Assembly (NCBI GenBank): GCA_020746105.1
Contig: CM036622.1
Span: 43,191,477 to 43,255,476, forward strand
Direction of reading: 5' to 3'
Length of the DNA: 64,000 nucleotides
Source: Trogon surrucura
Lineage: Eukaryota > Chordata > Aves > Trogoniformes > Trogonidae
Position 1 is the first letter of the stretch. Every line of letters begins with the position of its first letter. Below the pieces are notes generated by a model that had not been told where the DNA came from, did not search any database, and was given only the letters and a program-made list of their open reading frames with translations. The position numbers and the translations under genes are program-made. This document shows positions 1 through 15,000 of this stretch, one piece after another.

Positions 1-58
1 GATTTTTCACAAGGTTCTCGATCATTCCTTCTGTCCTTATTGCAAGTCTGTAACTTGG
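1..58 (-). CDS. ODAD2: ODAD2 exon 14 (partial)
   Basis: The acceptor tttttag ends at 59. The exon continues the phase 0 frame of exon 13 as [19 protein letters not shown], an armadillo-repeat segment matching the family. It is cut by the window edge after 19 codons plus one base (residues 672-690). Confidence 0.88.
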
Positions 59-3000
59 CTAAAAACATAAACGGCATCTTTTACATCCTGTATATTGACA
101 GTTAATAACACTAGCTACAAGAATAATACAATGCTACAATTCTAGGCTTTGATATTGAGAAGCCTTGTACTTCATTTTAAGCCCAAGTCACCTGCATTGC
201 CTTGAAAATACTATTTATGTTCTCAGAGCTAATCAAATACATAAATGCCCTGCAGTGCTCTTCAAATCACCTGTAAAACCAGGTGCTGCAATGCCTATTT
301 TGCAGCCACCTTGCTTAAACAGAATTCAGAATATTCTGAAAGGTGTCCAGACTCCCTGCTCAGAGCCAAGGAAGAAAAATTGCTTGAGAATGGAAAATCA
401 AGAAGTACCCGCTTTCTTTATCAAGAGCCAGCAGTCAAAACAACAGATCTGTTCCTTGAACAAGACTAGAAAAGTATGTCCTTGGAATTCAAATTTTCAG
501 TGATTTTTCTTCCAAATTTTAACCCACAGGCATTCTAACAGGGGACCACTATTTAAAAGGGAGGAAACATCTGTGTAAGAGAGGTATTTAGTGTTATTTC
601 CAAATTTGGCCAGATTAGGAACCCTCAAAAACTTCATTGTTTCAATGCAGACCTACTGAATCTAAAATCTGCCAGGTTGCTGCTTCATGGAGCATGCATA
701 AACTTGTGTATTTCAAGAGCCTAATTTTGAAAATATGAAGTGTTTTATAATGCAAAATCTTTTGAAAAATCGTGCCTCCCATGTTTCAAATTTACCAAGA
801 CAACTTAAGTATATTTTTGTATCCTAAGTGCAATTCACCCTAATTTGAAATACGATTCCACAAATAGATAAACAATCACTCATCTTATACGGCAATGATC
901 AAAAATACTTATATTTAAATTTAAAAGCTGGATATACTCAAAGTTGTGAAACCTGCTAAGGAAATCTGTAGAAAAAAATCACATATGTTCCTTTCTTTTT
1001 GCAACTGATCGAATTCCATCTTACTCAACTTACAAGGACATTGTAAACTACACTGCCCCGCACTGTATTGGATCTTCTTGGCCACACCTACAGGTTAGCT
1101 TTGTAGAATTTAACTGTACTGATTAATCAAAATATAGCATCTTAAGCTGCCAAATTTTTCAAATATGTTGAAAAAATGAGAAAAAAAAAAGAAACTGATA
1201 AAGGATTTCATTTCTGTATATTTTCTTTCACAAACTACTCCTAGCCCTTAAAAAAAACCCAGACAGACATGTAGTCCTTACTTCATTACAAGCTGTGATG
1301 TTCTTAAGAACACTTTGATCACACAAAGCATCTACTTCCTGATGGGATAATCATAGAATCATAGAATCACAGAATGCTAGGGGTTGGAAGGGACCTCTAG
1401 AGATCATCTAGTCCAACCCCCTGCCAGAGCAGGATCACGTAGGGCAGGTCACACAGGAACGCATCCAGGGGGGTTTTCAAAGTCTCCAGAGAAGACTCCA
1501 CAACCTCCCCCGGCAGCCTCTTTCAGTGCTGTGTTCCTCACAGTAAAAAAGTTTCTCCTCATGTTGAGGTGGAACTTCCTATGTTCTAAATTAAACTTAT
1601 TATTTCTTGTTCTATTGCTGGGCACCACTTGAAAAGAGATTGTCTCCTTCCCCTTGACACCCACCCCTCAGATAATTATATACGTTAATAAGGTCCCCTC
1701 CCAGCCCTCTCCTTTCAAGGCTAAACAGCCCCAGTTCTCTCAGTCTGTCTTCACAGGAGAGATGTTCAGGTCCCTTGATCATTCCTGTAGCTCTACATTG
1801 GACTCTCTCCAGTAGGTCCCTGTCTCTCTTGAACTGGAGAGTCCAAAACTGGACACAGTATTCCAAGTGTGGTCTCACACTGCCCTGGTTTAAGTGACAG
1901 TCAAACGTAATGCTTCCTTTTAGTAGCCAATGGTTTTAATGGTTAGAAAAAACTGTTTGCTTACCTCTGAGGCACATTCTTGCAGTGTCCCCACCACTGG
2001 GGTTAAGATGTTTGTATGGGAACATCTGAGCCATCTAGCTAATAACGGAATGCCACCAGCTTTACGGATTGCTTCTTTATTTTTGGTGCTTTTGCTGCAG
2101 CTCCAGAGAGCCAAAGCCCCACAGCGTGCTAGCTCAGTATCGTTTGCTTGGTATGGTGATAGACTGGCTGACCCCACTGAATTACATTCCAACAGTCCAA
2201 CCTAAAAAATGCAATTTTTGATTTATCTATAGGGAAGTTTGATATTATACTGCTTTTTAATCATGGTAAATCATAGAATAATAGAATCATAGAATCATAG
2301 AATGTTAGGGATTGGAAGGGACCTCGAAAGATCATCAAGTCCAATCCCCCTGCCAGAGCAGGAATGCCTAGATTATGCTACACAGGAACGTGTCCAGGTA
2401 GGTCTTGAATGTCTCCAGAGAAGGAGACTCCACAACCTCCCTGGGCAGCCCGTTCCAGTGTTCCGTCACCCTCACTGAGAAGAAGTTTCTTCTCGAGTTT
2501 AAGCGGAACCTCTTATGTTCCAGTTTCAGCCCATTACCCCTTGTCCTATCAGTGGCTGTCACCGAGAAGAGCCTGGCTCCATCCTCGTGACACTCACCCT
2601 TGATATATTTGTAAACATTAATGAGGTCACCCCTCAGTCTCCTCTTCTCCAAACTAAAGAGCCCCAGCTCCTTCAGTCTTTTCTCATAAGGGAGATGCTC
2701 CACTCCCTTAATCATTGTAGTTGCCCTGTGCTGGACTCCCTCCAGCAGTTCCCTGTCTTTCTTGAACTGAGGGGCCCAGAACTGGACACAATATTCCAGA
2801 TGGGGTCTCACCAGGGCAGAGTAGAGGGGAAGAAGAACCTCTCTAGACCTACTAACCACCCCCCTTCTAATACACCTCAGGATGCCATTGGCCTTCCTGG
2901 CCACAAGGGCACAGTGCTGGCTCATGGTCATCCTGCTGTCCACCAAGACTCCCAGGTCCCTTTCCCCTACACTGCTCTCTAATAAGTCATTCCCCAACTT

Positions 3001-6000
3001 ATACTGGAACCTGGGGTTGTTCCTACCCAGATGCAAGACTCTACATTTACCCTTGTTATATTTCATTAAATTTTTCCCCGCCCAACTCTCCAGCCTGTCC
3101 AGGTCTCGCTGGATGGCAGCACAGCCTTCTGGTGTGTCAGCCACTCCTCCCAGCTTGGTGTCATCAGCAAACTTGCTGATAGTACTCTCTAGTCCCTCAT
3201 CCAAGTCATCGATGAATATATTGAATAATACTGGTCCCAGTACCGACCCTTGAGGGACACCACTGGATACAGGCCTCCAACCAGACTCCGTCCCATTGAC
3301 CACAACTCTTTGGCTTCTTCCCCTTAGCCAGTTCACAGTCCACCTCACTACCCGATAGTCTAGACCACACTTCCTCAGTTTAGCAGCAAGGATGCTGTGG
3401 GAGACTGTGTCAAATGCTTTACTGAAGTCAAGGTAGACCACATCCACCGCTCGGCCATCATCTATCCACCTTGTTATATCCTCGTAAAAGGCTATGAGGT
3501 TAGTCAAGCACGACTTCCCTTTGGTGAAGCCATGTTGACTGTCTCTAATGACCCTCTTATCCTTGATATGCCTTGAGATGGCACCAAGGATAAGTCGTTC
3601 CATCACTTTCCCAGGGATGGAGGTGAGGCTGACCGCTCTATAGTTTCCCAGGTCCTCCTTCTTGCCCTTTTTGAAGACTGGAGTGACATTTGCTTCCCTC
3701 CAGTCCTCAGGCACCTCTCCCGTCTCCCAAGACTTGGCAAAGATGATGGAGAGTGGTCTAGCAATGACATCAGCCAGCTCCCTCAGCACCCGTGGATGCA
3801 TCCCGTCTGGACCCATGGATTTATGGATGTCCAGATTGCTTAATTGGTCCCTAACCCAGTCCTCATCAACTAAAGCAAACTCCTCCACTGCCCTGACTTC
3901 CTCTGGGGCCTCAGGGGAACGGGGCTCCTCAGGACAGCCTCCATCAGAATAGACAGAGACAAAGAAGGCATTCAGTAACTCTGCCTTCTCTGTATCTTCT
4001 GTCACCAAGGCACCCACCTCATTCATCAGTGGGCCTACATTGCCTCTGGTGTTAGTTTTATCTGCCACGTATTTGAAAAAGCTCTTCCTGTTGTCCTTGA
4101 CCCCTCTCGCCAGGTTCAATTCTAGGGAGGCCTTTGCTTTCCTAGTTGCTTCCCTACATCCTCGGACAACAGCCTTATACTCTTCCCAAGTGGCCAGCCC
4201 CGCCTTCCAAGATCTGTAAATTCTCCTCTTGCCCTTGAGCTTACCCAGCAGATCCCTGTTTAGCCACGCAGGTCTCCTGGCTCCCTTCCTTGACTTCCTA
4301 CGTGTCGGGATGCTCTGATCTTGAGCACGGTAGAAGCAGTCCCTGAACGCTAACCAACTGTCTTGGGCCCCTTTACCTTCAAACAGCTTTGCCCATGGGA
4401 TTTTCTCTAGTAATTTCTTGAAAAATCCAAAGTTTGCCTTGGCAAAGTCCAGGGTTGCAATTCTGCTTGCTATTTTGTTTCTGCTACACGAGATCCTGAA
4501 CTCCACCATTTCACGGTCACTGCAGCCAAGGCAGCCCTCAACCTTTACTGCTTCAACCAGATCCTCCTTGTTAGCGAGGATGAGGTCCAGCAGTGCTCCT
4601 CTCCTAGTCGGCTCCTCCACCATTTGCATCAGAAAATTATCATCGATGCACTGGAGGAACGTCCTGGGCTGTGGCTGGCTGGCTGAGTTGTCCTTCCAGC
4701 AAATATCAAGGAAGTTAAAATCCCCCACGACAGCCAGGGCCTGTGATTGTGAGACCGCTCTCAGCTGCCTGTAGAAGGCCTCATCAACTTCCTCACCACA
4801 AGAATCATGTATACAATGTATTACGTATTTTTTGGACAAAAACACGCATATCACAAGGGTACACATTTTCATGTCTGCTTACCAGTCTCTTGATACCTCC
4901 ATGCTGCCGTACTGTCCTTCGTGCTCGTTTAAATCTAGCAACATTAGCAATCGTTTCAGCTGCCAAACATTTTAGATCTTTATCTGGAGAGTCCAGTACC
5001 TTCACCATGAGCTCTAATCCCCCAAGATCTGCAATTGCATGTCTGATCACAGTATTTTGACTAATTTCCTTCAGGATTTTTAATGAACCAATCTAAATAA
5101 TGAAAGATAACAGAAGTTAACTATTATCTAAGTACACATAAACAGGAAAAATATTTAAAACGCTGGATTATCTAAAACATTTTATCTTTTAAATTGAATC
5201 ATTGGAGACAAAAACCTGAAAGACAAAGAAAAGAAAGAAATAAATTTTCTTTATATTACTTAGCTTTGAAAATTGAAAAAATATTCTAACAGAAAAAGCA
5301 TATTAATTGTTCTATTCATCAAAGCTACTTACCTGACATTTAATTTCTTCTGTATCAAGTAAATTAATTAACACTTCAAGACACCCAACGTCTCTGATGG
5401 CCAGCTGACAAGTTTCTTGAGCCAGATTGAAATTTCTCATTGAACACAATGCGATTACAGTAGCTGTTGGATTACCTTCCTAAAATAAAGCAAATAATTG
5501 AGAAATGTGTAAAGTGCATTTACTATAAAACTTAATCTCTTCTACTTGTACCAGTCAAACTACTACTAAAGAAGAAATATGTTAGATTGTTTGGATTCTA
5601 TGGTGTTAAATAATGCAGACAGTAAGAAATTGAAGTACTGGCAAAGTCTGCAAATAGTATAAGGATTAATTTGAAAGTAATCGCACAAGTGACAAATTAC
5701 TAGTATGACTTGCTGTGAATGGACCAGTAAGCAGTCGAGTACTGTGAGGTTTGCATGAGTGTTTGCAGATAGCAAAAGAACACACAGTGAAGATGCGGAC
5801 ATTTCAGAGAAGCATGTGCATTCTTTGCATCGCTATTCATTCTGAAAGAAACCAAAGAGACAAAGAGATTCCAATGAGAATCTTCTGCTGCAGACATTTC
5901 AGAGGATTTTTCTGAAACTGAAGCCACTGTAGGAAATTTTTATTAAAACACTCCTGACATTGTGAACAATAACAAATTGCCATTATTAGATAGTATTCAA

Positions 6001-9000
6001 CTGAGTTGTAAAGGACATGGGGTAAAATAGTTGATTCAGTAGGAGTGGCATGTATCGTCCTGCTTCAAAATGCTGTTAAGTCCTAGGAAACGACAAATGT
6101 GATGTCAACTCTGAAAACAGTTCAAGGGTTAACCATGGCCTCTTAGGCAAATATCTGTGCTGGATCAATTGGTAGACTGTAATAAAGACCAGAATTAGCA
6201 GACATCTGTCTAAATATGGTTTTCTTGCAACATGATATGTTTAGAGACACCATGGACCTGTTATGAGAAGTCCTACCTTCCAAAACTTACTAAGCTTGCG
6301 GCAATGGTGATCTAGGTGCTAAGCCTAACTCGGGTTTCGACAAAGTCCCTCCCTGATAGCTTTTAAAGAAACTAAGTCACTATATTATAAGATGAAAGGT
6401 CACTGCATGGATTGAAAAGAATGACTAAAGGATAGGAAACTGAGGACAAGAGCAAACGGTTCAATAAAGGAATGTTCCATGGATCTGTGTTGAAGTTATG
6501 CAACTCAACACAAACACTCCAAAATATGGAAGGACTAGTTATGTGACAAAGTTTGCTGATGATATTATGACCAGGGCCAGTTGTGACAAACTGCTGAAGA
6601 GTAAGAGAGCAATAAAAGAGCAAATGAGAAAATGAGAAATCATGTACATTAGAAAAAACAATTCTAATTCCATAGATGAAATTGCATTTTTTTTCATCAG
6701 ACCACTAAAAATCCAAAATGATATCTTGAGGTCAGGGTAGATGGCAATCACAAACTAAGGAATATTAGGATTTATTTGGAATACTGAACAGAGAATGTCA
6801 CCATACCACAATACAAACCCATGGTTCACATATACCTTAAAAACTTTATGTAGTTCCACAATCTCACTTGAGGAAGTTTACTATAGCACTGGAAAACTTT
6901 GAGAGAGGAGCAGCAAGGATAATTAAAGGTTATTTTTAGTCTAGAAGAGGGATGCCTGAAGGGATACAACACTGATCTACAATGTCAGGGATGGCATTGA
7001 GCATGATAGGGGTTGACTCTTCTGTGTCTCTTAATACAGATATAACCTCTTTTAATATAATCTCTTTTAATATGAGGTATAATAAGATTCAAGTTAAAAA
7101 CAAATAGAGTTGGTTCTTCAAATGACATAACAGACTAGTGGAATTAGTTGTGAAAGGATTCTGTCAAAGTTAAAAGTTTTAACTGAATGTCAATAAAAAC
7201 ATAAATATCTCGTTCAATTTTCAACTCCTTCAGCTAAAAACAGGTGGTGGCTTGGAGAGTATTAGAAAGCTGTGTGTTTGCCCTGTTCTTACTTGACCTT
7301 GGACATTCACTTACGGTCCTGGGTTTCTCCGGCCTTGGTAGAATATGAACAGAGTATCATACCACTGTAAATTATACAGTCGCTTCCCACAATTTTGGAA
7401 ATCAGAGGTCAGGACATTTGGAGGGCAGATGAGCTTTAGCCACAGAAAGCACCCACCCCGATCGCTGTGTATCCCCTCCTGTTGCAGTCAGGTTATTGGG
7501 ACACTTGGTCTTTTGAGTCTATATTTAAGGTCATACCCTTAGAGTAATGAAAACAGGATATAGCTCAATCTAAGAGTTCTATCCTGGAAATCAGAGCATA
7601 TGAAAAGACTTGGGATGTTGATAACCTTTGATTAAAAGGTTGAATTTTGCGTTGTACAACTGAAAGTCCTGGACAGAAATATAGGTATTCTCTATTTTTA
7701 GGTACTTGTGCAAATACTACTGAAAGTCTGCATCTAATTTTCCATGTTACAGTTCTAGAAGGAAAGAAAATACAGAGATGATTCAGAGAAGAGAAATAAA
7801 AACGATTGTAAGCCTGGAAAAGAGATGCATTAAGACAGACACGAGAAGCACTACTTAGTTTATTTAAAGTAATTAAGGTAGGATTTATTCACAGCCAATA
7901 AACAAATATGAACATGATCACAGAGAGCTCTGCAGTCTAGCACAGAGGTTTGACAATCTGAAGTTAAAGGTACTAAAAATTAGATGAGGTGTAAAGTGCA
8001 AGTTTTCCACTGTGCAGTTAATTATTCTTTGGAAGAAACTACTTAGGAGTGATGATAAGTTCTCCAGCAGTGGAATTTTTTCAGCCAAGACTGGATATTT
8101 TTCTAAAAGATAAGCCCTATTTCAGTTACAGCTACTAGACTAAAAGCAAGAGGAAGATCAAAGAATACACCCTGTGGTATGCAGAAAGTTAAACCACATG
8201 ATAACAATGGATTCTTTTGAACTTATAATACACATTCACTATTAACCAAACCAGGGATGAGCCCAGCTGCACAGAAATTTGGAGGGCTGAGCTACCATGC
8301 AGCTGCAACAGAAGCTGGAGTGCACGAGCAATGTCAACTGGTGCTAATGGGGAAGTTACAACTGAGAGCACCTACTAAATCAAACCACAGTATCCACCTT
8401 CCACATGCCCCTGAATTCCAGGGAAGCTTTGGCCCCCGACCAGATCTCAGCTGTGCTGCCCAAGCCCATCTCTTTCACATGACAGTTTCCAAAGTGCAAA
8501 GGACTTTGAGCCAACCCTTTCCAGAGGAAAATATTGAAAAACTGGGCAATATTTGCTAATATGAAATAAGTGGATCTGACAAAACCAGAACTTTTGCAGC
8601 ATATTTCTTAAATGTAAACGGAAACAGTAACGTGAATACAGTAGAAAAGTCTTTAACATGCTCTTCAACAGATACCATAAATGTAGTAAGGAATTGTGAA
8701 TGAGAAAATATATCCAAAAAGGAATGAGAAAAATACTTCATAATGTTTTAGCTCAGTAACTTACATCAGATAAAACACTTCTGCTAATCAATAAAGTGTA
8801 TATGGATGGTGCTTTATAGATAATTTTTACTTACATTTCTTCTGAGAATAGATATCCATAGAATTTCCTCACAGAAAATTGGTTAAATATAAAGGTAATT
8901 TTTAATCTCTGTAACATACAGCGCCCAAAATGATGTTTCCTGCGTCTTTTCATGTTATCTTATTTTAGTCATCGTTATCATCCTGAACTTAGAAGAAAAT

Positions 9001-12000
9001 GAAACGCATCTTGCCTTAAAAACATATTTTGGTGTATTTTGACATTCTAGGGAATAAAGTACTGTAACAATTTCTGCAATGTTCTCCTAGAGAAATCAGT
9101 TTATCCACACATCAAAGTCTAAATGATTTGCTGAAAATCCACGATGTGATTCCAAAATGGTACAGAATATTCTGTAGCTCAAAAGGGCTAACTTTTAGAA
9201 GTTTGTGGTCTTTTCACATAGCTCAGACTTTGAGATTTACTTCACTTTGCATTATAAAAATTTTGCAACACGTGATTAAAGAGAAAATCTGTCTTTTTAT
9301 TATTTTACCTAAATGGAAGAAGTATATTGCTAAACTGACAATGATGTCTCTTCGAGTACTGCTTCTCCTACAGTGAAACTACACTTAAACATAATTATTC
9401 ATAATTCGCTTATCTTAGATGTATAATTGTTGACATATGACATTTAAATATGACATCTAATAGGAATCAGGTTTTTAAAAAATAACTTTTAAGTCTCTTA
9501 TATCAAATAAAAATGGAACTCTCTATAAAATATATGTATGCATTTTATTATTTTGGCTTCAAAAATGCACACACCACTTCGAGAATTTTTAAAGTAAAAC
9601 CACGATAAAATATTTTTCATCTGTGCTGAAGCATCAGTTCTACAAAATAAGAAATATTACCAATGGTTTCAGCAATTATTTTTTTGTTTCTTGAAGTTAA
9701 CATTACAGTAAGTCTTGCAGTACTTACAGCATAGCCTTTAACATGCATGGAAATAGTTACTTCTCCATTAAGTTGATATAAAATCCGCATCATGTTTTTG
9801 CACCATTTGAAATCTGATATGTTAGATGCAAAATAAAATCTACTGGCAGATCCAACAATCAATTTTAAGGCTTGAAATTAAACACAGATTTAGTTAAAAA
9901 TGTGCCTCTCTTCCTATATGGTGGTATAATGTATATATGCACAAATTAAATTAAAATAAAACAGCATCACTGCAACATTATCAGTAAAACACCTTCTGTG
10001 CAACGTTTGTATAATGTCACTGTTATGATACTCAGAGCTCACAGCTGAGAATTACAGAACTATAAAGAATGTGTAGCAAAGCCTGCCTTTCTTCTGCTTT
10101 TATTCTTAAGGCATTCAATAGACCACTTTTATAATACAATAATGCACAGATTAATCTAGTTAAAACTTTTAAATGTACGTATAGAAAGGCAGCTGGTTTA
10201 GATGGTGATAGGATTGTATATAAATTTGGTATCCTTGTGTCTAATCTCACACGTTTGGTTGCCACCCTACTAGAAGCATCTTTATTTGGCAGCGTTCCCC
10301 CACACAGGACTGCGTACATCAGTTTGTCCATTCTGAATGCACAGCAGGATGGTAGGTGTGCAAACTTCGGGCTGCCCTAGGCCACCTTTTCACTGGCTTG
10401 CTTAGTGGCCTGTCTTTCTCCATTTAAAAATCCTTGGGCCTTCAGAAATTCTTCCTTATGATCTCAAGGAATGCTGGATACTGCTTCTGAAGTATTCAAA
10501 TACCTTCTGACACGTTTCTGGCAGAGACTTCTTGAAATACAGCCTGCCTGACACACACTGTTCAAGGATTTAGTGAAAGACGCCCCAGCCCATGGCAGGG
10601 CAGCTGCAACAAGAGGATCTTTAAAGGTTCCCTCCAACTCAAAGCATTCTGTGATTCTATAATCTTGAGTTATGGTGGCTCCTCAACAACAGCAGTGGTA
10701 GAAAATAGCTACTCACTTAATTACTGGTGCTAATATTTTGTAAAATTAGTATTTAAAGTTGTCCTAGGGCTTCTCAAACCAAAAGAGAGTTCCAGTGGGA
10801 AGAAAAAAAAACTAAATTAGCTATAGGGACATTTTTTAATATTCTTAAGCATTTTACTTTCTTCTCTCTAAGTTTGTTAAATGAATTTTACAGTGAAAAG
10901 AACTGCAAAGATGGCTTTGTGCTTATTTTGCACCCATTACCTCCTAAAGCAGTTGAAATCATCTTGATTCCAAACATAAGTCTGGGCAGTTTGAAGGTTG
11001 CTTGTCCAGGACCTTGCACAGGTGCAACAATGTTTTTAAGTGGCCATATCAAACAGCAATTAAATAACAGCTAGCAGGAGGTGGGAAATTAATCCATTGT
11101 TGTTTTGTAAATTCAGGAAACCAGAATACATGATGCAATGGGAAGGAATGAAAGAAAGGAAGCTCAGATTAATTCGTGCCTTTAAAAAATTACATAATGT
11201 GTACAAAACCAAAAATCTCATTGAGGATGAAGAACAGAAAGTGCAGAAGCAGATTAATCAGGCAAAATCATGAGATTTTTGGTTGTTTGAAACTCAGGAA
11301 GCATACATAGAGTGTGGACGGGATCAAATAACTAAAAATTACAATAAAAGAGTAACGCAGGCATATAAGGACACAAACTAAAATATAACTACCAAGGGAC
11401 ACACAAGTTAAAACCATCATTTTGTTTGATACTTCCATAATAATCAAGATGAAAAGAACTGTTAGTTGACTGCAAGCTTTCAACAGATTGCTGCTGAGAA
11501 ATCTAAAAGCACCAATAGGGCTTCTTTATGCATTAGTCTTTACTGTGTTCTAGTAATGCATCCATCATGTCGGTGACAGCACAGTAAATGCTCTGCTTAC
11601 ACTAAGGACATAGAACTAGTCAGCAGGCACTCAGATAACTTAGATGGTTTCGTACTAGCTGAGCTTAATGGAATAGTGCTGGGAGAACTGGCCGATGCCA
11701 AAGACCATGGCTGGTTTGCAGAATTGCAGAAAAAATATGTGTTAACAATGAAACACAACACAAATATTTGTCCAGAAGACACAAAAAACTGATGCTGTTT
11801 TGGAGGCAAGCAGATGGAATAAATGATGTCCTGCATTCTCCTCTAGCTCCATTTTCTTTTTTCTTTTTTTTTTGTGAACTTTTATTACTGTGAGATTTTG
11901 TAAATATTATATAGTTTTAATTAGAAATTTCCTTCTCTTCTTAAAAAAAAAAAAAAAAAGATTGACCTATAAGAGATCATATATACAGTTAACAGATATT

Positions 12001-15000
12001 AAAATATGCAGGTTTAAATTTTCAATATCACACGTCCCATCCTGATTAAAACCCTTTCAGGCCAATACAAAGCTTTAAACTTTGAAACTATGATCTCCCA
12101 TGTCCCAGTACAGATTGGGGACTGAACCGCTGGAGAGCAGCACAGGGGAAAGAGACCTGGGGGTTCTAGTGGGCAGCAGGATGCCCATGAGCCAGCAACG
12201 TGCCCTCGTGGCCAAGAAGGCCAATGGCATCCTGGGGTGTGTTAGAAGGGGAGTTGTTAGTAGGTCCTCCTGCCCCTCTACTCTGCCCTGGTGAGGCCAC
12301 ATCTGGAATATTGTGTCCAGGTCTGAGCCCCTCAGCTCAAGAGAGACAGGGAACTGCTGGAGAGAGTCCAGCACAGAGCCACAAAGATGATGATGAAGGA
12401 GTGGAGCATCTCCCTTATGAGGAAAGGCTGAAGGAGCTGGGTCTCTTTAGCTTGGAGAAGAGGAGGCTGAGGGGTGACCTCATAAATGTTATAAATATGT
12501 CAAGGGGGAGTGTCAGGAGGACGATGCCAGCCTCTTTTCAGTGAAGTCCAATGACAGGACAAGGGGCAGTGGGTACAAGCTGGAGCATGGGAGGTTCCAC
12601 AAAAACATTAGGAAAAACCTTTTCACTGTGAGGGTGACACAGCACTGGCACAGGCTGCCCAGGGGAGGCTGTGGAGTCTCCTTCTCTGGAGACATTCAAA
12701 ACCCGCCTGGACGCGTTCCTGTGTGACCTACTGTAGGTGATCCTGCTCTGGCAGGGGGGTTGGACTAGATGATCTTTCAAGGTCCCTTCCAAACCCTGAC
12801 ATTCTGCAATTTTGTGAATTTCTCCCAGAGTCATCTCTGGGAAGGGTAAACACCACTACAGTTTTTGCAGATGATCTGACAGCAGTTGGAAACCGCTTTT
12901 CAGATAGCTGAGACTGTACAGGAGCCTTACCTGGGTTCTCTTGCTTGAACTCTCTGACAGCAGATGTGGCCTAATTCTGCCACACTGACTGACCACTCTA
13001 AAGTAAAGACCTGTATCAGAGTTTAGAATTGTCACAACTGATGCTACAGAAAGGACAGTTTTGAGAAAGGCACCTTATCTGGACTCAGGATACCAGTGCT
13101 CCTTGAGTCCTTTGGAAAAATTCCTGCTTGCTAATGGCCATGGGCCCTTTCCCAGTATCTTTGTTCCCCACTTTCAACTGAAACCCAAAAGCATTATTGA
13201 AGTTCGAGTAGGAAAAGTACTAACAAGGCTATCAAGATGATTCCAAACACGTTGCCCAATTTGTACCGGAATGCGCATACATGCAGGGAAAAATATAAAC
13301 ACTAGGATAACACTCAGTGCATTTGAGTTTCCTGAGAGAAAGCAAGATTAAATAAAATGAAAATTATACAGCTTTTGGCTCACAAACATATCTATAAAAA
13401 TGGTACCTATTTAGAGGGTTTTTAATTAATTGGATTTGGATTTAGAGTGAATATGACTGAATGCAAGCAGAAAATGAAATATTGTTTTACTTTGCATGGC
13501 AATGTCAAGGATTTATTTTTTCTCTTTAGATCTATGTCTGAAATCTATTTTGCCATAGTAAAAATTCATTTTATTTACTGTATTAAGTAAAACCTGGATA
13601 AATACCTTAATTTGCATGTCTGTGGTGATAAGCCTAAGACTGAATAATGAACAACAAGAAAGAGAACTGCTGTTTGTGGGCAGTTTTGTCATTCTTAGAT
13701 ACAATAGCATCGTACTTTTGATTTTGACTATATATAATCTGAATGGCAACTACAACATACTTGACAAAATTAAGACTGATCATACCAAACTGCTGTATTT
13801 TTTTAAATTATTAAACAAACAAAATAGTTTTATGTGATATCCAAAAGAAAGTAGGTCAAATTACAGTAGGTCAAATTGTTATGCCAGAAATTATTTAATT
13901 AAAATCCTTTAATGGAATAAAAAACTCCTAAACAAAAACGTTGTTTAGATGGAATTCCAGCCCAAAATATTATTAAAATGTTGCCATTTTCATACAACAA
14001 GAAAGCCCAAACAAGTAAAGTCTGAACCAGAATTTTTCATTTACACCTGTGTGACTTTTTGATGTTCTGTTGAACCTGACTCTCTCAAGTCACAGATCGT
14101 TTTGTAATTTTCTACTGGAAAGTGCTTCAACATTCAAATAAATTTTAATAAAGCTTAGTGAAAGACTGAGTATTGCAGTATAGTATGTATAATATGCTTC
14201 AGCAAGGCAATTTTTCTATGCTAGTGAACCTCTAAATGCTGCGTTTTGTTTTGGTTTAAATACTAGTTCCAATTTTTCATTTTAGTTTATAAAATATACA
14301 AGCTGCAACTTGTTAAGAGATGAGTTATGGACAAGTATAACTGAGTTATGGAATAATTCCCTGCCCCATTTCCTGAACCTTCTGGCATTCTTTGGCTACA
14401 GCCTGGCAGCATGTAAACCATACAGATTAATATAACTAAAGCCAGTGGAAAATCACAGGCATCACAAAATCAGAAAATCTGAAACATTCACATTGGACTT
14501 AAACCATGCACAGAAGCTGCACAGTTTTGGTTGCAGATTAATACCTTGACACTGACCCTTCACAGTGGCAGAAGTGACGTATATGTTATGACCCAGACAC
14601 AATGAATTTAAATAGCCACCATATTTTATAAAATTGAAAAGAAATGAGTTTCCAAACAAAAGAATAAGTCTATTATTTTCTGACTGAACCAGAAAGTTTT
14701 GTTAGGGAACTATTGATTCCTTCTTCAAATCTCTCCCAAGCCTCTCCCGTTCTGTTAGCTTTCCTTTTCTGATTCATAGTAATTGGATTCTGCTACAGAG
14801 GAGGCAAAAGTCAACGTAGTTCATGCGCAAACATACAAACTTTTATTTCATTGGACTAGGAATAGTAGAATGTTATTCCCAGGAACTTCTCAAACCTCAG
14901 GCTTGGAGAGAAGTGAAATGCTGACCCAAAATCCACAGAAAACCTGGCCAAGATAATATATAATACCTTAACAGTGCAAGTTTATCGTCTTCTCATTGTG

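Noticed and set aside
2368-4872. 834-codon frame as a host gene
   Set aside because: Endonuclease GDFN, RT FADD and CR1 tail octamers show it is CR1 ORF2; its first residues are only intron read-through.
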